The translations under genes were made by a program, and so were the position numbers. The notes beneath the pieces are model-generated. The model made no database searches. It was not told the DNA's origin and worked only from the letters and a program-made list of their open reading frames with translations. Shown here one piece after another: positions 6,144 to 13,190 of a DNA stretch of 38,281 nt (the first letter of the stretch is position 1; the number at the start of each line of letters is the position of its first letter). Location: IMG/VR virus record IMGVR_UViG_3300034072_001153, positions 1 through 38,281 of that record; one strand, written 5' to 3'. This DNA comes from a virus.

Positions 6144-7949
6144 TCATACCGCCCGCAAGCCACCAGCAGCGCGCAGCGGCTGCTCATGGACCTGCACGGG
6201 GTTCTTGAATTGATCAATCAGCGACTGGACCTGGTCTTCGGGCACGCCGTCCTTGAAGCGGGCATGCATGAAGGTGTGCTCCTCGGCCGTCAAATGGCGG
6301 CCCAGCTCGGCACTGATGCGCAGCATCACCGTCACCGCATCCAGCAGCTCGGGCGCTGCGGGCTGGGCGTGGGCCGGGGTGGCGATCTCGGTGCCAGGGC
6401 GCTGCAGGTAGCTGGGGTGCTCCACCTCGGCCAGGTAGCTGTGGGCGCGGATCTCGCCCCCAAAGGGCACGGCCTTCTTTTGACGGGCCTGGGCCGCGTC
6501 CTGGCCCGGAAACGCCAGCTCGTCCATGGACTTGCCGGCCACCTCGGCGGGGGTGGCAGCGTGGCTCTTGAACTCCTCGCCAAACACCGCAGCGGTCAGT
6601 GGGCGGCCGAAGTCATCAAACTCCGTCTGCGGCTCCACCCGGTACACCAGGGGCTCACCATCAAACCGGGGCAGCTCAATCTGGATCGCCTGTTCCCCGT
6701 AGACCAGGGGGCGCACACTCACGGTGTCACCCACGTTCACGCCGTTCAAACCGTCCAGTGAGTAGCTCATGGAGCGTTCGGCCTTGGGGTGCTTGTAGCT
6801 GATGCACAGGTGGCCATCCACCTTGCGCTCCACTTCCTTGCCGGTCATCAGGGCGCGGCACACCTCCACATCGGGCAGCAGGCGCAGCTCTTCGCTGCGG
6901 ATGCGCTGCCACAGGTCATAGCGGGCCATCGGCGCAGCCAGGCCATCACGGCGCAGGCGAGTGTCCTGGCCGGGGATCAGGTTGGCGTTGTAGGCCTCGG
7001 CCCAGGCCGTCGCGGCCGCATTCAGCGCCCCGATGTTGTCCACGGGCTCAAAGCGCAGGCGGCTTTCAAACTGTGTTTCCACAATGTTGTTGCTGCCTTC
7101 GACGCCACCCTTGGCGCGGGCATTGCCCGCCTGGTGGGTCTCGCTTTTGCATTCCAGGCTCTTGAGCAGGCACTGGATCGCCGTGGCCGTGTTGGCGCTG
7201 CCCTTGTCCCAGAACAGGAGCTTGGGCACACCGTGGAACAGCACGCCGTCTTGCTTGCCCCAGGCCTGCATCAAAAAATTGAACAGGTTGGCCTGGCTCT
7301 CGCCGGCTGCCTCGCAGTACCAGACGAAGATGGCGCCGCTGGCCATGTCCCACAGCACATAACGCCACACCTTGAACTTCACCTTGGCGAAGTTTTCCAG
7401 CTTGTTCTTGTAGAACTCGCGGTCCTCCATGATGTGCTGGCGACCGTTCAGGTAGTACACCAGGCACAGGCTGGGGTCCACCTGGTGCACATGGTTGGGG
7501 TGCAGCGCACGTAGCTGCTGGGCCGGGGCGGCCTGCCGTTGGGCCTGCACATTCAGGCCGCGCTCGCGCATCAGCTTGTTCAGGTGGGCATTGCTCACAC
7601 CCACTGGCAGGCCATTGGCCTCCAGCACGCTGCGGGCCACAGGTGTGTGCATGGTCTGCTTGCCGTTGTCGCGCACGCTCTCGCGCTGCACTGTGGCCAG
7701 GGTCAGCAGCGCGTCGCTGCTCACACTGGTGCTGCCCTTGTCGGTGCGGCACTTGCGGCCACTCTCCCAGCCCGCCACCTTCTTCAGCTGGCGGTACACC
7801 GTCTGTTTGCTCATGCCCAGGAACTCTGCCGCCTGGTCCACCAGCTGGCCGCTGGTGCCGTGGGCGGCACCTTCCAGCTCGCGGGCCAGTTGCCGCAGGT
7901 AATCGCAGGTTGCGGGGGTCAGTGCCATGTCTTCGGGCTCCGTCGTCAT
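6144..7949 (-). CDS. DDE transposase (Mu A-like, BcepMu/B3 type)
   Basis: 601 aa. An N-terminal HTH (AEFLGMSKQTVYRQLKKV, about 41-58) precedes an rve-type integrase core with D158 (HQVDPSLC), D248 (FWDKGSAN) and E284 (GGVEGSNNIVE); 35 residues separate the second D and the E, as in D,D(35)E enzymes. A beta-barrel-like stretch (about 370-440) and a helical C-terminus that would contact the B ATPase follow. It cuts the TGA/TCA ends, joins them to target DNA and drives both integration and replicative transposition. An internal ATG at 7928 with GGAG nine bases upstream may be the true start (594 aa). GTAA-type spacing of 3 bp to the upstream gene shows tight coupling. Confidence 0.95.
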   Translation of the reverse strand: MTTEPEDMALTPATCDYLRQLARELEGAAHGTSGQLVDQAAEFLGMSKQTVYRQLKKVAGWESGRKCRTDKGSTSVSSDALLTLATVQRESVRDNGKQTMHTPVARSVLEANGLPVGVSNAHLNKLMRERGLNVQAQRQAAPAQQLRALHPNHVHQVDPSLCLVYYLNGRQHIMEDREFYKNKLENFAKVKFKVWRYVLWDMASGAIFVWYCEAAGESQANLFNFLMQAWGKQDGVLFHGVPKLLFWDKGSANTATAIQCLLKSLECKSETHQAGNARAKGGVEGSNNIVETQFESRLRFEPVDNIGALNAAATAWAEAYNANLIPGQDTRLRRDGLAAPMARYDLWQRIRSEELRLLPDVEVCRALMTGKEVERKVDGHLCISYKHPKAERSMSYSLDGLNGVNVGDTVSVRPLVYGEQAIQIELPRFDGEPLVYRVEPQTEFDDFGRPLTAAVFGEEFKSHAATPAEVAGKSMDELAFPGQDAAQARQKKAVPFGGEIRAHSYLAEVEHPSYLQRPGTEIATPAHAQPAAPELLDAVTVMLRISAELGRHLTAEEHTFMHARFKDGVPEDQVQSLIDQFKNPVQVHEQPLRAAGGLRAV

Positions 7950-7952
7950 GGC

Positions 7953-8891
7953 TTAAGCGGCTTGCACCAGGTTGTGGCCGTACTCGTCGTGCAGGCGCTG
8001 CTGCAGGCTGTTCACGTTGGCGGCCAGGCGGACCACACCGTCGTACAGCTTTTGTGCTGCTGCCTGCACCTCCAGGGGCATCGGGGTGATCACCTCGGGG
8101 TCATAGCCTGGCATCTGCGTGGCTTCTTCCAGCCACCAGGCGTCCAGGGCTTGGGCTTGCTGGGTCAAATCCAGCAAAGCGCTGGCGGCTTCGTTGTGTG
8201 CCTTGTCCGATGCGGACATAAAGTCGGCCAGGCGCTCATTCAAAGGCTGCAACTTGGGGCCGGTCTTGAGGGCCTTCTCCAGCTTGTCCGCGCGCTGCAT
8301 TTCCTTGTCGCGCTTCTCGGCGATGAACTTGTTGTCCTCTTTCGACTGGCGCAAGGCGGAGCGCAGTTCCTTGACCGACATCGTGGCAATTGCGTCCAGC
8401 TTCAGCTCGCCGGTTTCCCCCGTGAGTGCCAGCTCATCAATCTGCTCATCGTCCAGAACCAGCATTTCGAACAGCTTGGACTGCGAGTCGACCGACTTCA
8501 AAAGCGTCGACGTCGACGCTTTTGAGAACTTCATGGCCGACTGCATGAACTTCTGAGCGACTCGCGCTTCAATCCCGAGAACCTCCAGACGTGCAACAAA
8601 GCTGCCATGCACGCACACGGCCTTGAGGGCGACCAAGCCGCGCCCGACCTCCAGGCAGGCCTCCACGCTGCGCCGCATGTTGGCGGCAATGTCACGTTGG
8701 ATCAGGTCGGCGTCAATACAGTCGCCTGGCAACTGGTAGCCCACTTGCAAGGCGATGGCGCGCACGCGGGCCTGCATCTGCTGCTCTTCCACAGCCAGCG
8801 CATCCTGCGTCTGCTCAATCCTGGCCACAGCGTTGGTGCTCAACACCACATCGGTCACGGGTTCTTGGGTTTTGTTGGCGGTACGTCCCAT
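7953..8891 (-). CDS. DUF3102-like protein
   Basis: 312 aa; start at 8891 has AGGAGAG nine bases upstream. Residues 70-120 (SVEACLEVGRGLVALKAVCVHGSFVARLEVLGIEARVAQKFM) resemble the DUF3102 domain found in phage and plasmid proteins with a ParB/KfrA-like helical fold. A long coiled-coil stretch follows (about 190-240, RQSKEDNKFIAEKRDKEMQRADKLEKAL). It is the gene directly before the transposase, where other B3-like phages carry a similar protein. A DNA-binding or segregation-like role is possible; none is established. Confidence 0.75.
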   Translation of the reverse strand: MGRTANKTQEPVTDVVLSTNAVARIEQTQDALAVEEQQMQARVRAIALQVGYQLPGDCIDADLIQRDIAANMRRSVEACLEVGRGLVALKAVCVHGSFVARLEVLGIEARVAQKFMQSAMKFSKASTSTLLKSVDSQSKLFEMLVLDDEQIDELALTGETGELKLDAIATMSVKELRSALRQSKEDNKFIAEKRDKEMQRADKLEKALKTGPKLQPLNERLADFMSASDKAHNEAASALLDLTQQAQALDAWWLEEATQMPGYDPEVITPMPLEVQAAAQKLYDGVVRLAANVNSLQQRLHDEYGHNLVQAA

Positions 8892-8907
8892 GTTTCTCTC
8901 CTGGTAA

Positions 8908-9216
8908 TCAATAGCTGCTGGTCATGGATTGGCGGCGGTCATCCAGGCGCGTCTGCGCTTTGTCGAATGCATCCGCCACCTTGAAAGTCAGGCGCGTGAA
9001 CTGCGCCGTGGGGTAAAAACGCCCGGTCTCCTCCGACTTGCGGCACCAGCCGTAGGCAATCAGGGTCCGGGTGGCGCGGGTCACGGCTACGACGCTCAAC
9101 TTGCAGGCGTCGGATATGTCTTTGTTGCTGGCGCCTTGCTCGGCATAGCCGCACAGGGCATCCAGAACCTTCAAGACCGGTATCGCGCTTTGGGTGATGG
9201 GGTGATCGGTGCTCAT
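8908..9216 (-). CDS. Winged-helix DNA-binding protein (IclR/MarR-like N-terminus)
   Basis: 102 aa, with a winged helix from residues 10-70: VLKVLDALCGYAEQGASNKDISDACKLSVVAVTRATRTLIAYGWCRKSEETGRFYPT. The recognition-helix and wing order matches the DNA-binding domain of IclR-type regulators, without their ligand domain. Start overlaps the preceding stop (ATGA at 9216-9213). It stands where Mu has Ner-type early regulators, so a role in controlling the early operon is likely but inferred. Confidence 0.78.
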   Translation of the reverse strand: MSTDHPITQSAIPVLKVLDALCGYAEQGASNKDISDACKLSVVAVTRATRTLIAYGWCRKSEETGRFYPTAQFTRLTFKVADAFDKAQTRLDDRRQSMTSSY

Positions 9217-9689
9217 TGGTCAAACTCCAGCTCGGGCGTCCTGAACAGGCCCACGTTGTGGTGTTGAAAAGCCACCTGCTCCAGGTGGCGCTGCAGCTGC
9301 TCCAGCAGGGCCTGCGTGTCGACCGACGCTGGGTTGGCATAGAAAGCCGCCAGCTGCGTCATCGCCGCGCTGCAGTCCGACGTGATCTGCAGCAGCTCTT
9401 CCTGGTTGACCTTGGTGCCTTTGGGCATGGGTATCACCATGCGGCCGGCCGATGCCGCCAGCCAGTCGCTCACAAAGTTCGCGCCGCAGGCCAGCTCAAA
9501 AGTCGGGATCAGGACCGCGGGCATGCGCCCCTTGCTCAGCCAGCCATACAGCGAGTCTTCGGAGGCCCCCATAAGGTCGGCAATCCGTGCGACAGACAGC
9601 CCCCGCTTTTCCAGGGCGTAGTCCTTGCAGCCGCGCAAAGCGTCCGTCAGGCTGTTGGGGCGAAAGCGTTTCCAATTACGTGGCGGCAT
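9213..9689 (-). CDS. HTH regulator (Ner/CII-like), first gene of the main early operon
   Basis: 158 aa from MPPRNWKRFRPNSL at 9689, preceded by GGGAGGG at 8-9 bases; the frame is open further upstream but that part looks like a shadow. Residues 12-60 (TDALRGCKDYALEKRGLSVARIADLMGASEDSLYGWLSKGRMPAVLIPTFE) hold a helix-turn-helix comparable to phage CII-type regulators. The C-terminal half is helical (ELLQITSDCSAAMTQLAAFYAN, then VDTQALLEQLQRHLEQV) and probably oligomerises. Likely controls the switch between early transcription and lysogeny; the exact role is inferred. Confidence 0.72.
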   Translation of the reverse strand: MPPRNWKRFRPNSLTDALRGCKDYALEKRGLSVARIADLMGASEDSLYGWLSKGRMPAVLIPTFELACGANFVSDWLAASAGRMVIPMPKGTKVNQEELLQITSDCSAAMTQLAAFYANPASVDTQALLEQLQRHLEQVAFQHHNVGLFRTPELEFDQ

Positions 9690-9785
9690 TCGAAGGCCCT
9701 CCCAAAACCGGATTCCAAACAAAAATCTGCACTGAAAGGCGTGGGGCTCGGACACTGGCAGCAACCAACAACCGGGAGCGAACCA

Positions 9786-10118
9786 ATGGCCGAAAACGTC
9801 GAACTTTCTTTGCTGGAGAGGCTGGTGCACCGCGAGGTGCAGGCGCAGTTGCAGCCGCTGCACGCTCAGCTGTGGTCTCACCACTGGGTGCTGACAGAGC
9901 TGGTGCGCCAGCTGCCACGTCCTGCAGTGCTGGCTGCTGCCCAGCGGCTGGACCAGATGTGCCAATTACTCCCAGCAGCTCAAAGGGATGCGATAGGGGG
10001 CGCGCAACAGTCGTGGCACCTGTACCTAAGTCAGCTAGGCGCCGTTGTAGACGGTGAAACGCCGCCAGGATTCGTCCCTGGCCAGCCAGTGCCTGCACGG
10101 CTGAAACCGGCACTTTGA
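9786..10118 (+). CDS. Protein of unknown function, 110 aa, opposite to the early operon
   Basis: MAENVELSLLERLVHREVQAQL starts at 9786 with GGGAG seven bases upstream, divergent from the HTH gene at 9689. The product is leucine rich and amphipathic, helical through residues 5-80, with a proline-rich end (ETPPGFVPGQPVPARLKPAL). It contains no membrane segment. It lies antisense to any transcript that runs from the promoter at 10544-10573 into the early operon, so the two may interfere. The minus strand here holds no convincing gene over 480 bp, which supports this frame. I do not recognise a family. Confidence 0.52.
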   Translation: MAENVELSLLERLVHREVQAQLQPLHAQLWSHHWVLTELVRQLPRPAVLAAAQRLDQMCQLLPAAQRDAIGGAQQSWHLYLSQLGAVVDGETPPGFVPGQPVPARLKPAL

Positions 10119-10169
10119 GCGCATGGCAGTAGGCAACCCATGCAGCACTCAGGCGGAATGCCATCGGGT

Positions 10170-10424
10170 TCATACCGCAGACCCTTGCAGCGCAGCTGCT
10201 GGGGCAGGCGCGACGCGGGCAGGACGGTTGGTCAGCACGCCATCCTTCATGCCCAGCAGCACGGCAATGTTGTGGCTCTCGCCCCGGAAGCACTTTTTGC
10301 GACCGGCGAGAACCTCACGGACAAGGCTGTCGTTCTTTTTGTTTTCGCGTGCCCACTGGGCAATCGTGATGCCTTGGTACTCAAGCCAGGCGCGGGCCTC
10401 GGCTGGGGTGCGTAGCTTCTTCAT
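10170..10424 (-). CDS. BcepMu gp16-like DNA-binding protein
   Basis: 84 aa. MKKLRTPAEARAWLEYQGITIAQWARENKKNDSLVREVLAGRKKCFRGESHNIAVLLGMKDG matches the small phage-associated family named after BcepMu gp16: an Xre-like helix-turn-helix with the invariant ending GRxK..RG..HxIAVxLGxK. It is the first leftward gene facing the repressor, the position of gp16 in BcepMu, and is the probable counterpart of Cro/Ner. No strong Shine-Dalgarno is visible before the ATG. The tail (VAPAPAAALQGSAV) is disordered. Confidence 0.8.
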   Translation of the reverse strand: MKKLRTPAEARAWLEYQGITIAQWARENKKNDSLVREVLAGRKKCFRGESHNIAVLLGMKDGVLTNRPARVAPAPAAALQGSAV

Positions 10425-10543
10425 GGTGTGCCAAAATGGTGTAAGTTGATGTGAACAAGGCGCAGTAGCTCTGTGGAAGGGGCAGCTGCTTTTTTTGCCT
10501 CTAGCGCGGTGTTGTTAGGTCGTGCTAGGTAGGCGTTGGTGTA

Positions 10544-10573
10544 ATTATGCGGCACAAACGTTCCGCATTGCAA
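10544..10573 (-). promoter_or_regulatory. Candidate leftward early promoter
   Basis: Read leftward, TTGCAA (10573-10568) and CATAAT (10549-10544) are separated by 18 bp. The left operator arm (10551-10565) fills the spacer, so repressor binding would block it. It points towards the gp16-like gene and the early operon. Confidence 0.55.
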
Positions 10574-10596
10574 TAGCTGATCGGAACATTTGTGCC
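10551..10596. promoter_or_regulatory. Two-site operator of the Xre repressor
   Basis: GGCACAAACGTTCCG (10551-10565) and CGGAACATTTGTGCC (10582-10596) are inverted copies that match at 14 of 15 positions. Each arm is itself an imperfect dyad (GGCAC-4-GTTCC), and their centres are 32 bp apart, about three helical turns. The right arm covers the GTG start of the repressor gene and the left arm the spacer of the leftward promoter, which predicts negative autoregulation and control of the early operon together. Confidence 0.78.
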
Positions 10597-11077
10597 TGAT
10601 ATCGCGGATCGTCTGAAAGCAGCCCGGGAAGGCTTAGGGCTGAGTCAGCAGGCCATGGCTGAGCACTGCGGTGTGACATCGCGCTCTCAACGCAATTACG
10701 AGACGGGCGAGCGTCAGCCAGATGCTCTGTACTTGGCGCGTTTGGTCGAACTCGGGGTCGACGTGATGTACGTGCTGACGGGTGAGCCCACGGGCGCGCA
10801 GCCAGCAACCGACGCCAGCGAGCAACTGCTGCTGGAGAACTACCGCCGCTGCGCGCTGCCGGCCAAACAGAATCTGTTGCAGAACTCTGTGCTGCTGGCC
10901 GCAGGCATGGGAGCCGCCCAGCCACCAGCCGCAGCCAAATCCAAGGCGGCCGCAACCGCATCTGGAATGCACATGTCCAACGTGGGCGACGGCAACGTGC
11001 AAGTGGGGTCTGTCAGCGGTGGCTTGAATGTGAGTGCGCCGCGCAAGCGCTCAACGGCCAAACCAAAAGAGAAGTAG
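10592..11077 (+). CDS. Xre-family phage repressor with a GNVQVG-motif tail
   Basis: 161 aa from a GTG start. Residues 4-60 (IADRLKAAREGLGLSQQAMAEHCGVTSRSQRNYETGERQPDALYLARLVELGVD) form an Xre/CI-type HTH. There is no S24/LexA peptidase domain, so RecA-driven self-cleavage is not expected. Residues 68-100 are helical; then an Ala/Lys-rich linker leads to VGDGNVQVGSVSGGLNV near residue 135, a motif repeated in the next gene, and a basic tail. Position at the divide between leftward early genes and rightward genes, plus the operator over its own start, make it the lysogeny repressor. No clear Shine-Dalgarno is seen. Confidence 0.82.
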   Translation: MPDIADRLKAAREGLGLSQQAMAEHCGVTSRSQRNYETGERQPDALYLARLVELGVDVMYVLTGEPTGAQPATDASEQLLLENYRRCALPAKQNLLQNSVLLAAGMGAAQPPAAAKSKAAATASGMHMSNVGDGNVQVGSVSGGLNVSAPRKRSTAKPKEK

Positions 11078-11101
11078 GGTCAATTCAAAAGGGGAGACAG
11101 G

Positions 11102-11557
11102 GTGAAGTTGAGGGAGTTACTGCAATGGCTTCTCAAGCTATTGCCAAAGCAAAAAATGCAGGACGTGGGACATGGCAATGTCCAGGTGGGGCGAGTCGAT
11201 GGTGATCTGTGCAGCACGCAGAACTCCAACAACCAGACCGTCTACAACACCTATTTCGTGATGGCGTCGCAGACCTCCACAAAGGTGGTGCGGCCCATGG
11301 ACAACGCCACAACATCCGGCACACCGACCTCATTCACCAGGCCCAGCGAAGCCACCGATTACCAGCGTGATCTGCTGCGCTTCATGGCCCAAAGCCCATT
11401 TCACGAAAGCCGCGCCGAGTACTTCATGCAGCGAGAATTCGGCACGGTCTGGGTCAAGAGCCTGGACGAGCTGCAGTGCCGTCGCACCACCCGATATGTG
11501 GAGACCTGCATCCGCAACGAGCAGGACAAAATGGCCGTGGAAAATAACTTGCCTTGA
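11102..11557 (+). CDS. Unknown protein with GNVQVG motif, 151 aa
   Basis: GTG start at 11102 with GGGGAG six bases upstream. The N-terminus MKLRELLQWLLKLLPKQK is a basic amphipathic helix, possibly membrane associating. Residues 21-34 (GHGNVQVGRVDGDL) repeat the motif in the tail of the repressor, followed by an Asn/Thr/Ser-rich stretch (NSNNQTVYNTYFVMASQ). The C-terminal half (DYQRDLLRFMAQSPFHESRAEYFMQREFG...VETCIRNEQDKM) is helical and soluble. It lies 24 bp behind the repressor gene and is probably expressed with it in the lysogen. The family is not recognised. Confidence 0.7.
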   Translation: MKLRELLQWLLKLLPKQKMQDVGHGNVQVGRVDGDLCSTQNSNNQTVYNTYFVMASQTSTKVVRPMDNATTSGTPTSFTRPSEATDYQRDLLRFMAQSPFHESRAEYFMQREFGTVWVKSLDELQCRRTTRYVETCIRNEQDKMAVENNLP

Positions 11558-11569
11558 AGGGACCGCCTT

Positions 11570-12001
11570 ATGAGTACACCCACAGACCAGCTTTGGATGT
11601 CCGTTGAACAGGAGGCGGACAACGCACAACAGCGCAATCCTGGCCTGTGGGCACGCTGCTTTGCCCAGGCCGAGGGCGACGCATCGAAAGCCAAAGCGCT
11701 GTATATGACGGAGCGTGTGCGTCAGCTCGGAAGTGCAGAAGGCCCTCAACCGCCCCCCAGCAGCAATGAGATGGGCTGGGCTGCCAAGTTGGGCTTGATC
11801 TGCATGGTGCTGGTGATCGGTTTTTTTGCGCTGGGCGCCCTGCAACCCGATGACGGGAGCGCAGACAAACGCGCGGCCATTGACACCTGCTGGAACGAGC
11901 AGAAGAACCCTGCACTAGACCCCGCTACCCAGCGCTTTGTGGCCAGCACCTGCCAAACGCTGGAACGTGAATTCAAACAGCAGTTTGGACAGCAGCCTTA
12001 G
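11570..12001 (+). CDS. Single-pass membrane protein, 143 aa, unknown
   Basis: A soluble helical N-terminal part (1-60, with QQRNPGLWARCFAQAEGDASKAKALYMTERVRQL) is followed by a Pro/Ser linker, one membrane segment at about 70-91 (WAAKLGLICMVLVIGFFALGAL) and a C-terminal domain with two Cys residues (DTCWNEQKNP, ASTCQTLE). This arrangement fits an inner-membrane protein with one pass; the two cysteines could form a disulphide if that side is periplasmic. It starts 12 bp behind the preceding gene (AAGGGA before the ATG), so the repressor, the GNVQVG protein and this one look like a single rightward unit. Superinfection exclusion or defence is possible but unproven. Confidence 0.68.
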   Translation: MSTPTDQLWMSVEQEADNAQQRNPGLWARCFAQAEGDASKAKALYMTERVRQLGSAEGPQPPPSSNEMGWAAKLGLICMVLVIGFFALGALQPDDGSADKRAAIDTCWNEQKNPALDPATQRFVASTCQTLEREFKQQFGQQP

Positions 12002-12085
12002 CCTTGTCAGCGCGTGCTGTGCCTGCTTGCACGGCCAATCCATAGTGACACCCGTCAGAAGACCATCAAACGCATGACGTCCAGA

Positions 12086-12115
12086 GTGTGGGCTTTCAAA
12101 CCCGAAAGTTCACAC
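12086..12115 (+). promoter_or_regulatory. Long dyad/hairpin before the lysis cassette
   Basis: GTGTGGGCTTTC (12086-12097) and GAAAGTTCACAC (12104-12115) pair over 12 bp (two G-U wobbles) around a 6-base loop, 13 bp before the holin ATG. It lies in the 127-bp gap where the late promoter must be. It could be an activator (Mor) dyad or an mRNA leader hairpin that delays holin translation. Confidence 0.5.
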
Positions 12116-12128
12116 CCCGAGGACGATC

Positions 12129-12560
12129 ATGGCCCCTGAACCCGCACCTGCATCCAAGCTGCCCCGCCTGACCAGCTGGTGGCTCATTGCCCTGGCCCTG
12201 TCGGCCACGGTGTTCCTGCTGGCTCCACAGCAGATCCCGGTCAGCATTTACAAGCTCAATCTGCTCGCTCTGGCCGCTGTGGCCGGGTACTGGATTGACC
12301 GCAGCGTCTTCCCCTACGCTCGCCCCAACATCAAGGCGCTGCGCTGCCTGTGGGATATGGCCGATGTGGAAATCACGGCCGAAGACAAGGCGCGTGGCTA
12401 CATCGTCACCGACGATCAGCGGCAAGTACCGTTGGACGAGCTGCTCGCTGCCTGCTGCGGGCCGGTTGATCCGACACCGCTGTATTTCATGCTGGGATGC
12501 ATGGTCCGCCGCGCCCTGATCATTGCAGCGGCCATGCTGGCCATCAGCATGGGGGGCTGA
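12129..12560 (+). CDS. Putative holin (2-3 membrane segments)
   Basis: 143 aa, start preceded by GAGGA. Hydrophobic segments at about 15-32 (LTSWWLIALALSATVFLL), 40-58 (IYKLNLLALAAVAGYWI) and 122-142 (MLGCMVRRALIIAAAMLAISM) surround a charged middle part (ADVEITAEDKARGYIVTDDQRQ). The sequence RSVFPYARP after the second segment is typical of the putative holin family in B3-like prophages. First gene of the lysis cassette, 3 bp ahead of the transglycosylase gene. It would form holes that release or activate the endolysin at the time of lysis. Confidence 0.8.
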   Translation: MAPEPAPASKLPRLTSWWLIALALSATVFLLAPQQIPVSIYKLNLLALAAVAGYWIDRSVFPYARPNIKALRCLWDMADVEITAEDKARGYIVTDDQRQVPLDELLAACCGPVDPTPLYFMLGCMVRRALIIAAAMLAISMGG

Positions 12561-12563
12561 GCC

Positions 12564-13190
12564 ATGCAGGCCCGCTTCATGCGCTCCTGGCTGCTGGCGG
12601 CCGCCGCCCTGGTCGGCGCGACCCTCAGCACCTGCACACAACCAGTCCAGGCACAGGTGCCGGCTGCGGCACAGCAGTATCGGGGCCAACTGGTCCGCGC
12701 TGCCCACAGCGTCTGGGGGCTGAATGCTCCGATTGCGGTGTTTGCGGCACAGGTGTACCAGGAGTCCGCCTGGATGCCCGAGGCTGTCAGCCGCGTGGGT
12801 GCACGTGGCCTGGCGCAGTTCATGCCCGCCACAGCCAACTGGTGGTGCGACCTGAACAAGCTCGCGCCAGCAGCTTGCCAGCCCCACAACCCAGCCTGGG
12901 CCTTGCGCGCCCTGGTGGGCTACGACAAATACCTCTACGACCGCACGCCCACCCACTACAGCGCCTTCGACCGCATGTGGGTGGCCCTGCGCGGCTACAA
13001 CGGCGGGCTGGGCCACTGGCAACGTGAGGCCGTGGCTTCCGGTGCCACCCAGCCCACACGCCAGCAGGTCGACGCGGCATGTGGCAAAGCCCGCCGCGCT
13101 GCCGCCCACTGCCGCGAGAACCTGCATTACCCGCACCGCATCCTGGTGGAGCTGCAGCCCCGGTACAGCAACTGGGGGGCTGGTCTGTGA
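12564..13190 (+). CDS. Lytic transglycosylase endolysin (SLT domain)
   Basis: 208 aa. An N-terminal signal or signal-anchor (SWLLAAAALVGATLSTCTQPVQAQ, about 8-31) leads to an SLT-type lysozyme fold. The likely catalytic glutamate is E65 in AAQVYQESAWMPEAVS, followed by the family motifs VGARGLAQFMPATA and ALRGYNGGLGHW. The enzyme cleaves the glycan strand of peptidoglycan to a 1,6-anhydro end. With its own export signal it may be secreted by Sec, the holin then setting the timing. AQA at the end of the hydrophobic segment suggests signal peptidase I cleavage; retention as a SAR endolysin is the alternative. Confidence 0.9.
   Translation: MQARFMRSWLLAAAALVGATLSTCTQPVQAQVPAAAQQYRGQLVRAAHSVWGLNAPIAVFAAQVYQESAWMPEAVSRVGARGLAQFMPATANWWCDLNKLAPAACQPHNPAWALRALVGYDKYLYDRTPTHYSAFDRMWVALRGYNGGLGHWQREAVASGATQPTRQQVDAACGKARRAAAHCRENLHYPHRILVELQPRYSNWGAGL

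Noticed and set aside
7539-8525. 328-aa plus-strand frame opposite the transposase and DUF3102-like genes
   Set aside because: Overlaps two coupled operon genes on the other strand and has shadow-like composition.
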